Source of the DNA: an uncultured Peptococcaceae bacterium
GTDB lineage: Bacteria > Bacillota > Peptococcia > Peptococcales > Peptococcaceae
NCBI GenBank assembly: GCA_902496505.1
Contig: CABVBB010000069.1
Location: 1 to 8,312, forward strand
Direction of reading: 5' to 3'
DNA length: 8,312 bases
Shown here: one piece after another, positions 1 through 5,431 of the stretch
Position numbering within the stretch: the first letter of the stretch is position 1
Layout: each line of letters begins with the position of its first letter
The notes under the pieces: generated by a model
Database searches by the model: none
The model's input: only the letters and a program-made list of their open reading frames with translations
Told to the model about the DNA's origin: nothing
Translations under genes and position numbers: made by a program

Positions 1-28
1 GAACATATGAGCGTTTATTCATATATTC
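1..28. promoter_or_regulatory. Inverted-repeat operator candidate at the left edge
   Basis: Seen: GAACATATGA, an 8-nt spacer, then TCATATATTC. The arms are complementary at 9 of 10 positions. The repeat lies directly downstream of the -10 hexamer at 29-34 on the minus strand, so it covers the expected transcription start. Long inverted repeats of this size at a start site are typical of repressors such as the TetR family. The identity of the repressor is inference, because neither it nor the target gene is inside the window. Confidence 0.45.
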
Positions 29-57
29 ATGATAGCGGCGCTGCCGTATTTTGTCAA
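29..57 (-). promoter_or_regulatory. Sigma-A-type promoter firing leftward out of the window
   Basis: On the minus strand, TTGACA (52-57) is followed by exactly 17 nt and then TATCAT (29-34), a near-consensus housekeeping promoter. It lies just past the terminator of the M56/M23 gene and points the same way, so it should start a new transcription unit whose gene lies left of position 1. The inverted repeat at 1-28 overlaps its start site. Confidence 0.6.
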
Positions 58-69
58 GAGGGTAAATAC

Positions 70-108
70 AAAAAAACAGCCGAAACATACAAAATGTTTC
101 AGCTGTTT
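70..108 (-). terminator. Intrinsic terminator of the M56/M23 gene
   Basis: Read on the minus strand, a 15-bp stem (arms 94-108 and 74-88, one G-U wobble) closes a 5-nt loop and runs into a T tract (complement of the A run at 70-76). It begins about 17 nt after the stop codon of the M56/M23 gene. Stem strength, T run and position all fit a Rho-independent terminator. Confidence 0.85.
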
Positions 109-124
109 CTTTGGACCGATCCGC

Positions 125-2017
125 CTATATCCCCAAATAACTATTCGGACTGACTGGTTCGCCATTGATCCGTATTTCAAAATGCAGATGCGCTCCGGTG
201 CTCTGACCGGTGGAACCGACCTTGCCGATCTGCTGACCAGCCGTTACAGCGTCACCATTATGCGCGACAAAGGCAGACATTTGACCATAGAGTGTACTGG
301 TCCCGCCGCCATGGTCGACGATGATGTAGTTGCCGTAAATTTTATCATACCCTGCGGCAATGACCTGGCCGTCCATCGCAGCGACGATGCTGCTCGCCTC
401 ATCAGCCAGGATATCAATGCCAGAGTGCAGCGTTTCTTCCCCTGTGATGGGATGGACTCGCGTACCGTAGGGCGAGGTGACCTTGTGGCTGCTGGGGCAG
501 GGCCAGACCATAGATCGGGGCGCTTGGCTGCTGGCAGATGGCATGGCTTCGATCTGCGCAGCGATCTGAGCTGAGGCTTTTTCAAAAGCTTTTAATGACT
601 CAGCTTCTTCACCGTCTGCCAAGGTACCGTCGGCTTGGAGCCCTGTGATCGCTGCTCCCATGCGGGGCGAAGCCTCTGCTTCATTTTTTGCCCATTGCGT
701 GGTCAGCACTCCCGTCGGAAGCTCCGTCATGGTCAGCAGATCGACCGTTCTCTCGCTCTCTCCCGGTAAGGACGCTGTCAGCGTGAGTTCTATATAGGGC
801 TTGTTCATAGGCAGCATATACGTCCGTCCCGCGCCCCAATCATGGGTCTGGTTCTCCTTTTCCAATAAATGCTCGCTGGTGAGGAAGCCGATCTCGTCCT
901 CCCACCGTCCGGCAATGATGATCTGCCAATCTTCTGCCTGCTGATACGCTTCTGGCAGGGTGAAGCAGACAAAACTGCCTTCTTTTACCACGCTGTCCAT
1001 GAGTTCTGTCAGCGCTTCGCTCTTAGAATAAGGCTCCGTCTGATAATGCGCTTGGGCTGGTGCGGCATTGGTCGCCAGTCCCAGAAGCAGGCCGCCTGCT
1101 AAAACGGCCGATAATAACGTTTTTTTCCAGCTTGGTCTCTGTATGGTCATAATGGCTCTGATCCTTTCTTCGGTCGTGTGTTCATTGAAGTGACTGTATA
1201 ACGGCGAATAGTGGTTCTTACACTCTTCCAGCCGGATGAGCGTCCGCGCATAGGCTGTACGCTCCCCTTCCCCTAATTGGCGCAGGAGGGTCTCGTCACA
1301 GGCTAGTTCCAGATCGCGATTGGCCAGCTGATACATCACCCACACCAGGGGATCGAACCAATGCAGGCAGACGGCTGCGGTCAAGAGCAGCTTGGTCAAA
1401 CCGTCCCAGCGGCGGATGTGGATATACTCATGCTGGAGGATATAGCTCAGCTGTTGGGTATCCTGCTGATCCATTCCCTTCGGCAAAAGGATCACTGGAT
1501 GCCAATAGCCATACGTCAGCGGCGTCATGATCTGGTCACTGCTGCGGATCGAGAGCGGCCGCCGGAGCGGATGCTCCTCTAGCCACGCCTGCACAAAAGG
1601 CTGTTCTACTGGCAGAGACGTTTGAAACCGCCGGTGGCAGCGATAGTAACAGATGCTGAAATACAGTGCGCAGGCTGCCAGCCCCAAAAGCCACACCAGC
1701 TGCAAACCATCTGCCGCGATCGTCCTCTCCACTGTGCCCACCGCCGTCTGCGGCAGCACGCCTTCTCCCAGCGGCACGGTCTGCACGATTTGCGTCTGCT
1801 GAGCCTGCGGCAGCACAGGGGCTGTTTCGCACAGCACCGCGTGGGCAAAGGGCGCAGGCAGTGCTGCCGGCACCAGCAGCCGCACTAATACCACCGCCCA
1901 CAAGAGCAAAAACGTCCGTTTAGGCAGCCTATACCTGCCCAACTGGCGAATGATGAGCACGGCGATGATCATGACCGCGCCATAAAAACTCATTTCCCCC
2001 AACGACAACATCCCCAT
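125..2017 (-). CDS. BlaR1-like M56 membrane metalloprotease fused to a degenerate M23 domain
   Basis: 630 residues. ATG start at 2017, preceded by GAGAGGGG about 8 nt upstream. The N-terminal part is a BlaR1/MecR1-type M56 protease: hydrophobic segments near 11-24, 34-51 and 105-122, zinc motif HEYIH (196-200), downstream ELACDE with the third-ligand Glu at about 237, and a further membrane segment at 299-316. Residues 324-470 are extracytoplasmic and unrecognised. Residues 474-630 form an M23/LytM domain with HSGID (H531, D535) and HLH (H610, H612), but the catalytic His of the YGHMS motif is Gln579, so hydrolase activity is doubtful. In BlaR1 the extracellular domain binds beta-lactam and triggers cytoplasmic proteolysis of BlaI. 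By analogy this M23 domain may sense peptidoglycan or a wall-active agent (inference). The gene has its own promoter flanked by BlaI-like palindromes. M56+M23 proteins are a known architecture in Bacillota. Confidence 0.9.
   Translation of the reverse strand: MGMLSLGEMSFYGAVMIIAVLIIRQLGRYRLPKRTFLLLWAVVLVRLLVPAALPAPFAHAVLCETAPVLPQAQQTQIVQTVPLGEGVLPQTAVGTVERTIAADGLQLVWLLGLAACALYFSICYYRCHRRFQTSLPVEQPFVQAWLEEHPLRRPLSIRSSDQIMTPLTYGYWHPVILLPKGMDQQDTQQLSYILQHEYIHIRRWDGLTKLLLTAAVCLHWFDPLVWVMYQLANRDLELACDETLLRQLGEGERTAYARTLIRLEECKNHYSPLYSHFNEHTTEERIRAIMTIQRPSWKKTLLSAVLAGGLLLGLATNAAPAQAHYQTEPYSKSEALTELMDSVVKEGSFVCFTLPEAYQQAEDWQIIIAGRWEDEIGFLTSEHLLEKENQTHDWGAGRTYMLPMNKPYIELTLTASLPGESERTVDLLTMTELPTGVLTTQWAKNEAEASPRMGAAITGLQADGTLADGEEAESLKAFEKASAQIAAQIEAMPSASSQAPRSMVWPCPSSHKVTSPYGTRVHPITGEETLHSGIDILADEASSIVAAMDGQVIAAGYDKIYGNYIIVDHGGGTSTLYGQMSAFVAHNGDAVTAGQQIGKVGSTGQSTGAHLHFEIRINGEPVSPNSYLGI
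128..598 (-). repeat. Duplicated M23 module, copy 1 (in the M56 fusion)
   Basis: These 471 nt encode the last 157 residues of the M56/M23 protein. They align without gaps to 2235-2705 at about 115 of 157 identical residues. Similarity starts abruptly at SLKAFEKAS, inside what is coiled coil in the neighbour, and continues to the stop. DNA similarity is also high locally, for example around 211-247 versus 2319-2355. This is a direct repeat produced by partial gene duplication. Confidence 0.85.
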
Positions 2018-2061
2018 TTTCTTTCGCCCCTCTCTGCAAACGTCTGGCGTGTCTTTTTTGC

Positions 2062-2075
2062 ACGACTACAGTCGT
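2062..2075. promoter_or_regulatory. BlaI/CopY-like operator, downstream box
   Basis: ACGACTACAGTCGT is a 14-bp palindrome with six complementary bases on each side of a 2-bp centre. It contains the ACTACA/TGTAGT-type core known for BlaI/MecI/CopY winged-helix repressors. It lies between the -10 hexamer (2089-2094) and the start codon at 2017, where a bound repressor would block transcription. Confidence 0.65.
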
Positions 2076-2088
2076 TTCTTATGGTTAT

Positions 2089-2117
2089 ATACTACACCAG
2101 TCTCATCACAATGTCAA
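2089..2117 (-). promoter_or_regulatory. Promoter of the M56/M23 gene
   Basis: On the minus strand, TTGACA (2112-2117) is followed by a 17-nt spacer and TAGTAT (2089-2094). It sits between the two palindromic boxes at 2062-2075 and 2121-2134 and gives a leader of roughly 65 nt before the ATG at 2017. The perfect -35 box and ideal spacing make it the best promoter candidate in the gap between the two peptidase genes. Confidence 0.7.
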
Positions 2118-2120
2118 TAC

Positions 2121-2134
2121 ACGACTGCTGTCGT
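2121..2134. promoter_or_regulatory. BlaI/CopY-like operator, upstream box
   Basis: ACGACTGCTGTCGT is a near copy of the box at 2062-2075 (shared pattern ACGACTRCWGTCGT). It ends three bases upstream of the -35 hexamer on the minus strand. The two box centres are 59 bp apart, and the pair brackets the promoter. Confidence 0.6.
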
Positions 2135-2169
2135 CATTTCCGTTTAACATCCATCATTTTCTACGCCAA

Positions 2170-2209
2170 AACGGCCGCCTCCAGCAAATGTCTGCTGAAA
2201 GCGGCCGTT
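2170..2209 (-). terminator. Hairpin terminator after the coiled-coil M23 peptidase gene
   Basis: AACGGCCGC (2170-2178) pairs perfectly with GCGGCCGTT (2201-2209), and the inner arms CAGCA/TGCTG (2182-2186, 2193-2197) extend the stem. On the minus strand it ends in only four T residues. On the plus strand a T5 run follows, so it may act in both directions. It starts about 22 nt past the stop codon at 2232, which separates the M23 gene from the M56/M23 gene. Confidence 0.7.
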
Positions 2210-2231
2210 ATTTTTGAGCTATGCTGTTTTT

Positions 2232-3383
2232 TTAGATCCCAATGTAGGAATTGGGGCTGGTATGCTGACCATTGATCCGCACTTCAAAGTGCAGGTGCGG
2301 GCCGGTGCTGAGGCCAGTGGAACCGACCTTGCCGATTTGCTGACCAGCTGTTACCTGATCGCCATTGTGCGCAACAAAGGCGGACATATGACCATAGAGC
2401 GTACTTGTTCCGCCGCCATGATCGATGATGATATAGTTGCCGTAGGCGCTGTTGTAGCCAGCGGCAATGACCTTGCCATCTGCCGCAGCGACAATTTTAC
2501 TGCCGCTGGAGGCGCCGATATCGACACCGGTATGCACAGATTTGGTCTTTTTGATCGGATGGACGCGGGGGCCATAGGGCGAAGTGACGCGATGGCTGCT
2601 GGGGCAGGGCCAAACCATAGAGGATGGTGCCTTGCCGCTGGAAGTCTGCAAGCTTCTGATCTGGGCAGCGATCTGATTGGACGCTTCCTCAAAAGCTGCT
2701 AATGACGCATATTCCAGTTCAACTTCATGCTGCTTGTCATTGACCAATTCCTGCTGGCGGTTGCTGGCGACCTGGAGCTCTTGCACCTTGGATTCATGCG
2801 TGATCTTTTTGCTCTCCAGCTCTTCCTTCTGGGCGACCAGAGAGGCTTTTTCATCCTCTAAGGTCTGCTTGAGCCCCTTGACTTCTTCCAGAAGCTTTTG
2901 GTCATTATCGGCGATATAGCGCAGATATTCAAAGCGGGTCAGAAAATCCGTCAGGCTGCTGGACTGGAGCAATACCTCCAAAAAGTCCACATCACCGTAC
3001 TGATAGATCTCCTTCAAGCGGGTATTAAAGATCGCCAGACGGCCGTCCAAGTCACGCTGCTTGTTCTCGATCTCCACCTGCGTGGCATCGATCTGCGTCT
3101 CAGCTTGTCCGATCTCGATATCGAGCTGACTGATCACATTTTGGATATCGTCGATATTGTCGTTGATTTCCTTGAGCTCTTTGAGCAGGGCATTTTTTTC
3201 AATGACACTGTTGTTGACGTTTTTCCTCGCTTCGTTGATCTGTGCTTTTAGTTCCTGCTGCTGCTTTTCAAACATGGAAAGCTTGTCATCCACATCATCA
3301 GCCATGACGACTGGCAAAATGCTGGTGATGATAAAAGCTGCCATGATGATGATCGCGCAGACTTTCACCCAATTCTTTTTCAT
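2232..3383 (-). CDS. Secreted coiled-coil M23 (EnvC/PcsB-like) peptidoglycan endopeptidase
   Basis: 383 residues from ATG at 3383. An in-frame GTG nine bases further upstream is possible, but AAGGG lies 8 nt before the ATG. Residues 1-28 form a signal peptide (two Lys, a long hydrophobic core, cleavage likely after VMA). About 30-235 is a Gln/Glu/Lys-rich coiled coil, as in EnvC, PcsB and related murein hydrolases. The C-terminal M23/LytM domain is intact: H284 and D288 in HTGVD, catalytic H332 in YGHMS, and H363/H365 in HLH. These match the zinc ligands and catalytic histidines known from LytM and lysostaphin. It should cut peptide cross-links of the wall from outside the membrane, with the coiled coil controlling access or partner binding (family knowledge). 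It is the probable donor of the M23 module in the gene downstream. The exact substrate bond cannot be read from the sequence. Confidence 0.9.
   Translation of the reverse strand: MKKNWVKVCAIIIMAAFIITSILPVVMADDVDDKLSMFEKQQQELKAQINEARKNVNNSVIEKNALLKELKEINDNIDDIQNVISQLDIEIGQAETQIDATQVEIENKQRDLDGRLAIFNTRLKEIYQYGDVDFLEVLLQSSSLTDFLTRFEYLRYIADNDQKLLEEVKGLKQTLEDEKASLVAQKEELESKKITHESKVQELQVASNRQQELVNDKQHEVELEYASLAAFEEASNQIAAQIRSLQTSSGKAPSSMVWPCPSSHRVTSPYGPRVHPIKKTKSVHTGVDIGASSGSKIVAAADGKVIAAGYNSAYGNYIIIDHGGGTSTLYGHMSAFVAHNGDQVTAGQQIGKVGSTGLSTGPHLHFEVRINGQHTSPNSYIGI
2235..2705 (-). repeat. Duplicated M23 module, copy 2 (intact catalytic copy)
   Basis: This is the partner of the repeat at 128-598: same 157-codon length, no gaps, about 73% amino-acid identity. 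The lowest similarity is around the segment before the HxxxD motif and in the linker. This copy keeps all catalytic residues and includes the end of the coiled coil to which it natively belongs, so it is the likely parent copy. Confidence 0.85.
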
Positions 3384-3568
3384 AGATCCCACCCTTTTAT
3401 GTAAAATAGCCTTATTAACATTTTAGTATAAATCGCCGATTTTGCAAGGCATTTCTGCCACATTGTCAATAATTCTCTATTATTCGCCTGCACTTTGGCT
3501 GAGAGCAGGAAAAATTTGTCCTTTTGCCGAATAGGAAAAACAACGTTTATTGACAAGGAGTGTCCATC
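3384..3568. promoter_or_regulatory. Divergent intergenic region, promoters not clearly resolved
   Basis: This gap separates the leftward M23 gene from the rightward FAA-family gene and must hold both promoters. For the minus strand there is a TATACT hexamer (complement of 3425-3430) without a good -35, and a TTGACA (complement of 3464-3469) without a good -10 at 17 nt. AATAAT/ATTATT (3468-3473, 3479-3484) forms a small AT-rich inverted repeat. No convincing plus-strand promoter was found by eye. The plus gene has a strong AAGGAG at 3555-3560. Confidence 0.35.
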
Positions 3569-4327
3569 ATGCGTATCGTTCGTTATCAATATCATGGTCA
3601 TACAGGCTATGGCCTTTATCAAGATGAGTCTATCACCCCCATCACCGGAGATCTTTTCGGCGCTTACACCGTGAGTGCTGTGCGCATCCCCTTTGCAGAG
3701 GCCACGCTATTGGCGCCCATCATCCCCCGGCAGCTCATCGCCATCGGGCTCAATTATCATGATCATGTGGGGGAATTGGACTTCGCCAAAAAGCTCCCCA
3801 CCGAACCGATCAGCTTCGTGGCTGCTTCCAGCGCTGTCATCGGCCCTGGCGAAGCCATCTGTCTCAATGATGGCGTCAGCCGCATCGATGAAGAAGCTGA
3901 GCTGGTCGTCGTCATCGGCAAGCGCTGCTATCAGGTCTCTGAGGAAGAGGCGCTGGAGTATGTCTTTGGCTACACCTGCGGCAATGATGTGTCCAACCGC
4001 GCTGTGCAGAGCCAGGACGGCCAGTGGTTCCGCGGCAAATCCTATCCCACCTACAAGCCGCTGGGCCCCTGGATCGAGACGGAGCTCGATCCCAGCGACG
4101 TATTGGTAGAAGGCCGCGTCAATGGTCAGCTGGTGCAGTCTGCCAGCACCAAGCAGCTGCTTTTCTCTGTGCCCCAGCTTATCGCCTTCCTCTCCTCTTT
4201 CACTGAGCTTCTGCCCGGCGACTGCATCATGACCGGCACACCGCAGGGCGTCACGCAGCTGCACAGCGGTGATCAAGTGGAGGTCACCATCGCTGGCATT
4301 GGTACTTTGAGCAATCCTGTGCGCTGA
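3569..4327 (+). CDS. Fumarylacetoacetate hydrolase (FAA) family protein
   Basis: 252 residues. ATG at 3569 lies 8 nt after AAGGAG; a GTG at 3560 overlaps that site and is less likely. A short N-terminal region is followed by the FAH fold: LNYHDHVGEL (62-70) with the family's His-x2-Glu pair (H66, E69), metal ligands in EAE (E109, E111) and GND (D140), then KPLGPW (163-168) and the TGTP loop (222-225). The family binds Mg or Mn and includes acylpyruvate hydrolases, oxaloacetate decarboxylases/tautomerases and hydroxymuconate isomerases. Length fits the short, single-domain FAHD1/YcgM-like members. The substrate cannot be assigned: no aromatic-catabolism genes are nearby. It is cytoplasmic. The next gene starts 77 nt downstream on the same strand with no terminator between, so the two are probably cotranscribed. 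Confidence 0.9.
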   Translation: MRIVRYQYHGHTGYGLYQDESITPITGDLFGAYTVSAVRIPFAEATLLAPIIPRQLIAIGLNYHDHVGELDFAKKLPTEPISFVAASSAVIGPGEAICLNDGVSRIDEEAELVVVIGKRCYQVSEEEALEYVFGYTCGNDVSNRAVQSQDGQWFRGKSYPTYKPLGPWIETELDPSDVLVEGRVNGQLVQSASTKQLLFSVPQLIAFLSSFTELLPGDCIMTGTPQGVTQLHSGDQVEVTIAGIGTLSNPVR

Positions 4328-4380
4328 GCAGCATAACTATTTTTACCGCCTCGTGCATATACTGAAGCAGGAGCAACTAT

Positions 4381-4407
4381 CCCGCGAGAATCGAGGTGGT
4401 ACTGGTG
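4381..4407 (+). other. T-box antiterminator-like sequence (possible relic)
   Basis: The stretch CCCGCGAGAATC followed by AGGTGGTACTGG resembles the T-box antiterminator, whose core is AGGGTGGNACCGCG preceded by the pairing CCGCG-type strand. Here the second strand is altered, no stem I fits in the short upstream gap, and no terminator hairpin follows. AGGTGG also serves as the ribosome binding site of the next gene, so the match may be chance. Confidence 0.2.
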
Positions 4408-4647
4408 AAAAATTATCGCCGCAATATCCTGAGCATCTGTCTATTGTCACTGCTCATCATCCTGGGCTTTTTCCTCTTGACCTCCGGCCAGCCGGCGGCG
4501 CTGCAAAGCATGAGCAGCGTGCAGACGATTTCTGGCACCGCTCATGCCGGTGACTCCAACTGGGCCGTCCTTTTGGGCATTGCCGGGCTCATCTATCTCA
4601 AGATCATCTGGAAGCTCATCCATACGCCCGATATTTTTAAAGACTAA
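4405..4647 (+). CDS. Small two-pass membrane protein of unknown function
   Basis: 80 residues starting at GTG 4405, chosen because AGGTGG ends 5 nt upstream. A GTG nine bases earlier lies inside that site. I do not recognise a family. Seen: a basic start (KNYRR), a hydrophobic segment at about 8-26, a polar and small-residue stretch of roughly 25 residues, a second hydrophobic segment at about 51-69, and a short charged tail ending IFKD. The positive N-terminus predicts both ends in the cytoplasm. It follows the FAA-family gene on the same strand and is directly followed by a strong terminator, so it closes that unit. Nothing links it functionally to the FAA enzyme beyond position. The clear ribosome site, membrane pattern and fit between neighbours support it as a real gene. 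Confidence 0.65.
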   Translation: MKNYRRNILSICLLSLLIILGFFLLTSGQPAALQSMSSVQTISGTAHAGDSNWAVLLGIAGLIYLKIIWKLIHTPDIFKD

Positions 4648-4651
4648 AGCA

Positions 4652-4688
4652 AACGCCGCGCTGGCAGCCAAACCAGCCCGGCGTTTTT
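4652..4688 (+). terminator. Intrinsic terminator between convergent genes
   Basis: AACGCCGCGCTGG (4652-4664) pairs with CCAGCCCGGCGTT (4673-4685) with one mismatch, closing an 8-nt loop and ending in TTTTT. It begins 4 nt past the stop at 4647 and ends one base before the stop codon of the convergent permease gene (4689). On the minus strand the trailing sequence TTTGCTTT is a weaker T tract, so it may work both ways. Confidence 0.85.
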
Positions 4689-5431
4689 CTATTCCCAGCG
4701 GAAAAATTTGATGGCCGCCGTCAGACATACGATGCTTAGACCGATCAAAACCAGCGCAGCCAGTCCCCCATTTTCCAGCGGCAAGCCCAAAAAAGCAGCT
4801 TTGAGCAGCTTGATGCCCTGCGTCAGAGGCAGCCAATCCGCTAGCTGCTGCACGATCTGCGGCAGCTTTTCATAAGGCAGTGTCGCCCCCGAAAAGATGA
4901 GCATGGGAAAATAAGCGATAGTGCACCATAGTCCGGCTTTCTTCATATCCTTGGCCATAGCGCCGATCACCAGTCCCAGGCTGAACAAAGCCAGCATCAC
5001 CAGCAGATAGACGGCCAAAAATCCTGCCCACGACCCGCGCAGCGTGCACTGAAACCCCAATGCGCCACCAAATAAACGATCACCAGGGAGACGACGGCAT
5101 AAAAGACATAGACAGCCAAATACACCGCCAGCAAAAGCTGTGGGCTGGCCGGCGTCACCCAAAAACGCTTGAACAGCTTGCGGTGTCTGGCCTCAGCGAT
5201 AACGAGCGGCAGCCCCATGAGCCCTCCGGCACAGATCGCGATGGTGCTGACCGCACCAAAGGACTGCTCCACAAAGGTATGCTCCGCGCCAGCAAAAGCC
5301 GCCTGCTGACCATAGAGCAGTCCAATCAGCACCATGACCACCACTGGCAGTGCCAGCGCAAAGATGACCATATCCAAACCGCGCCAGGAAAGCTTCAATT
5401 CTGTCAAGAATAAGGTCTTAAAAGCGTTCAT
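4689..5431 (-). pseudogene. ABC-2 type transporter permease, frame broken by a 1-nt shift
   Basis: Two overlapping frames together make one ABC-2 permease. The 5' part reads from ATG 5431 (AGGCGG about 6 nt upstream) to a stop at 4997-4999: a cytoplasmic start, a membrane helix at about 21-41, then FKRFWVTPASPQ, a typical intracellular loop, and another helix. The 3' part continues in the -1 frame from about 5057 to the stop at 4689, with further helices and the C-terminal segment usual for the family. The span is 743 nt, one short of 248 codons, so a single missing base explains it. Adding one G to GGGG (complement of 5055-5058) restores a continuous 247-residue protein. The same spot reads G-GGT-TTC, a -1 slippery pattern. 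The start overlaps the ATPase gene by 14 bp, implying translational coupling. It could be a true pseudogene, a sequencing error or a recoded gene. Confidence 0.75.

Noticed and set aside
29..574. Plus-strand open frame of 181 codons, similar to another at 2214-2702
   Set aside because: Both lie antisense to the duplicated M23 modules. They resemble each other only because the coding strands are duplicated, and neither has a ribosome site or a recognisable family.
128..2705. The direct repeat as ends of an insertion sequence or transposon
   Set aside because: The repeated blocks are in-frame coding parts of two peptidases, with no transposase between them and no terminal inverted repeats or target duplications seen.
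3384..3392. GTG at 3392 as the start of the coiled-coil M23 peptidase
   Set aside because: The ATG at 3383 has AAGGG at the right distance and begins a standard signal peptide (MKKN). The GTG lies within the ribosome binding region.
3707..4276. Minus-strand open frame of 189 codons opposite the FAA-family gene
   Set aside because: It is fully inside a gene with clear family motifs on the plus strand, lacks a ribosome site, and is explained by biased codon use leaving the antisense frame open.
4328..4404. A complete, working T-box riboswitch upstream of the small membrane gene
   Set aside because: The gap is only 77 nt, with no stem I, no specifier loop and no terminator hairpin. Only a partial antiterminator-like match is present.
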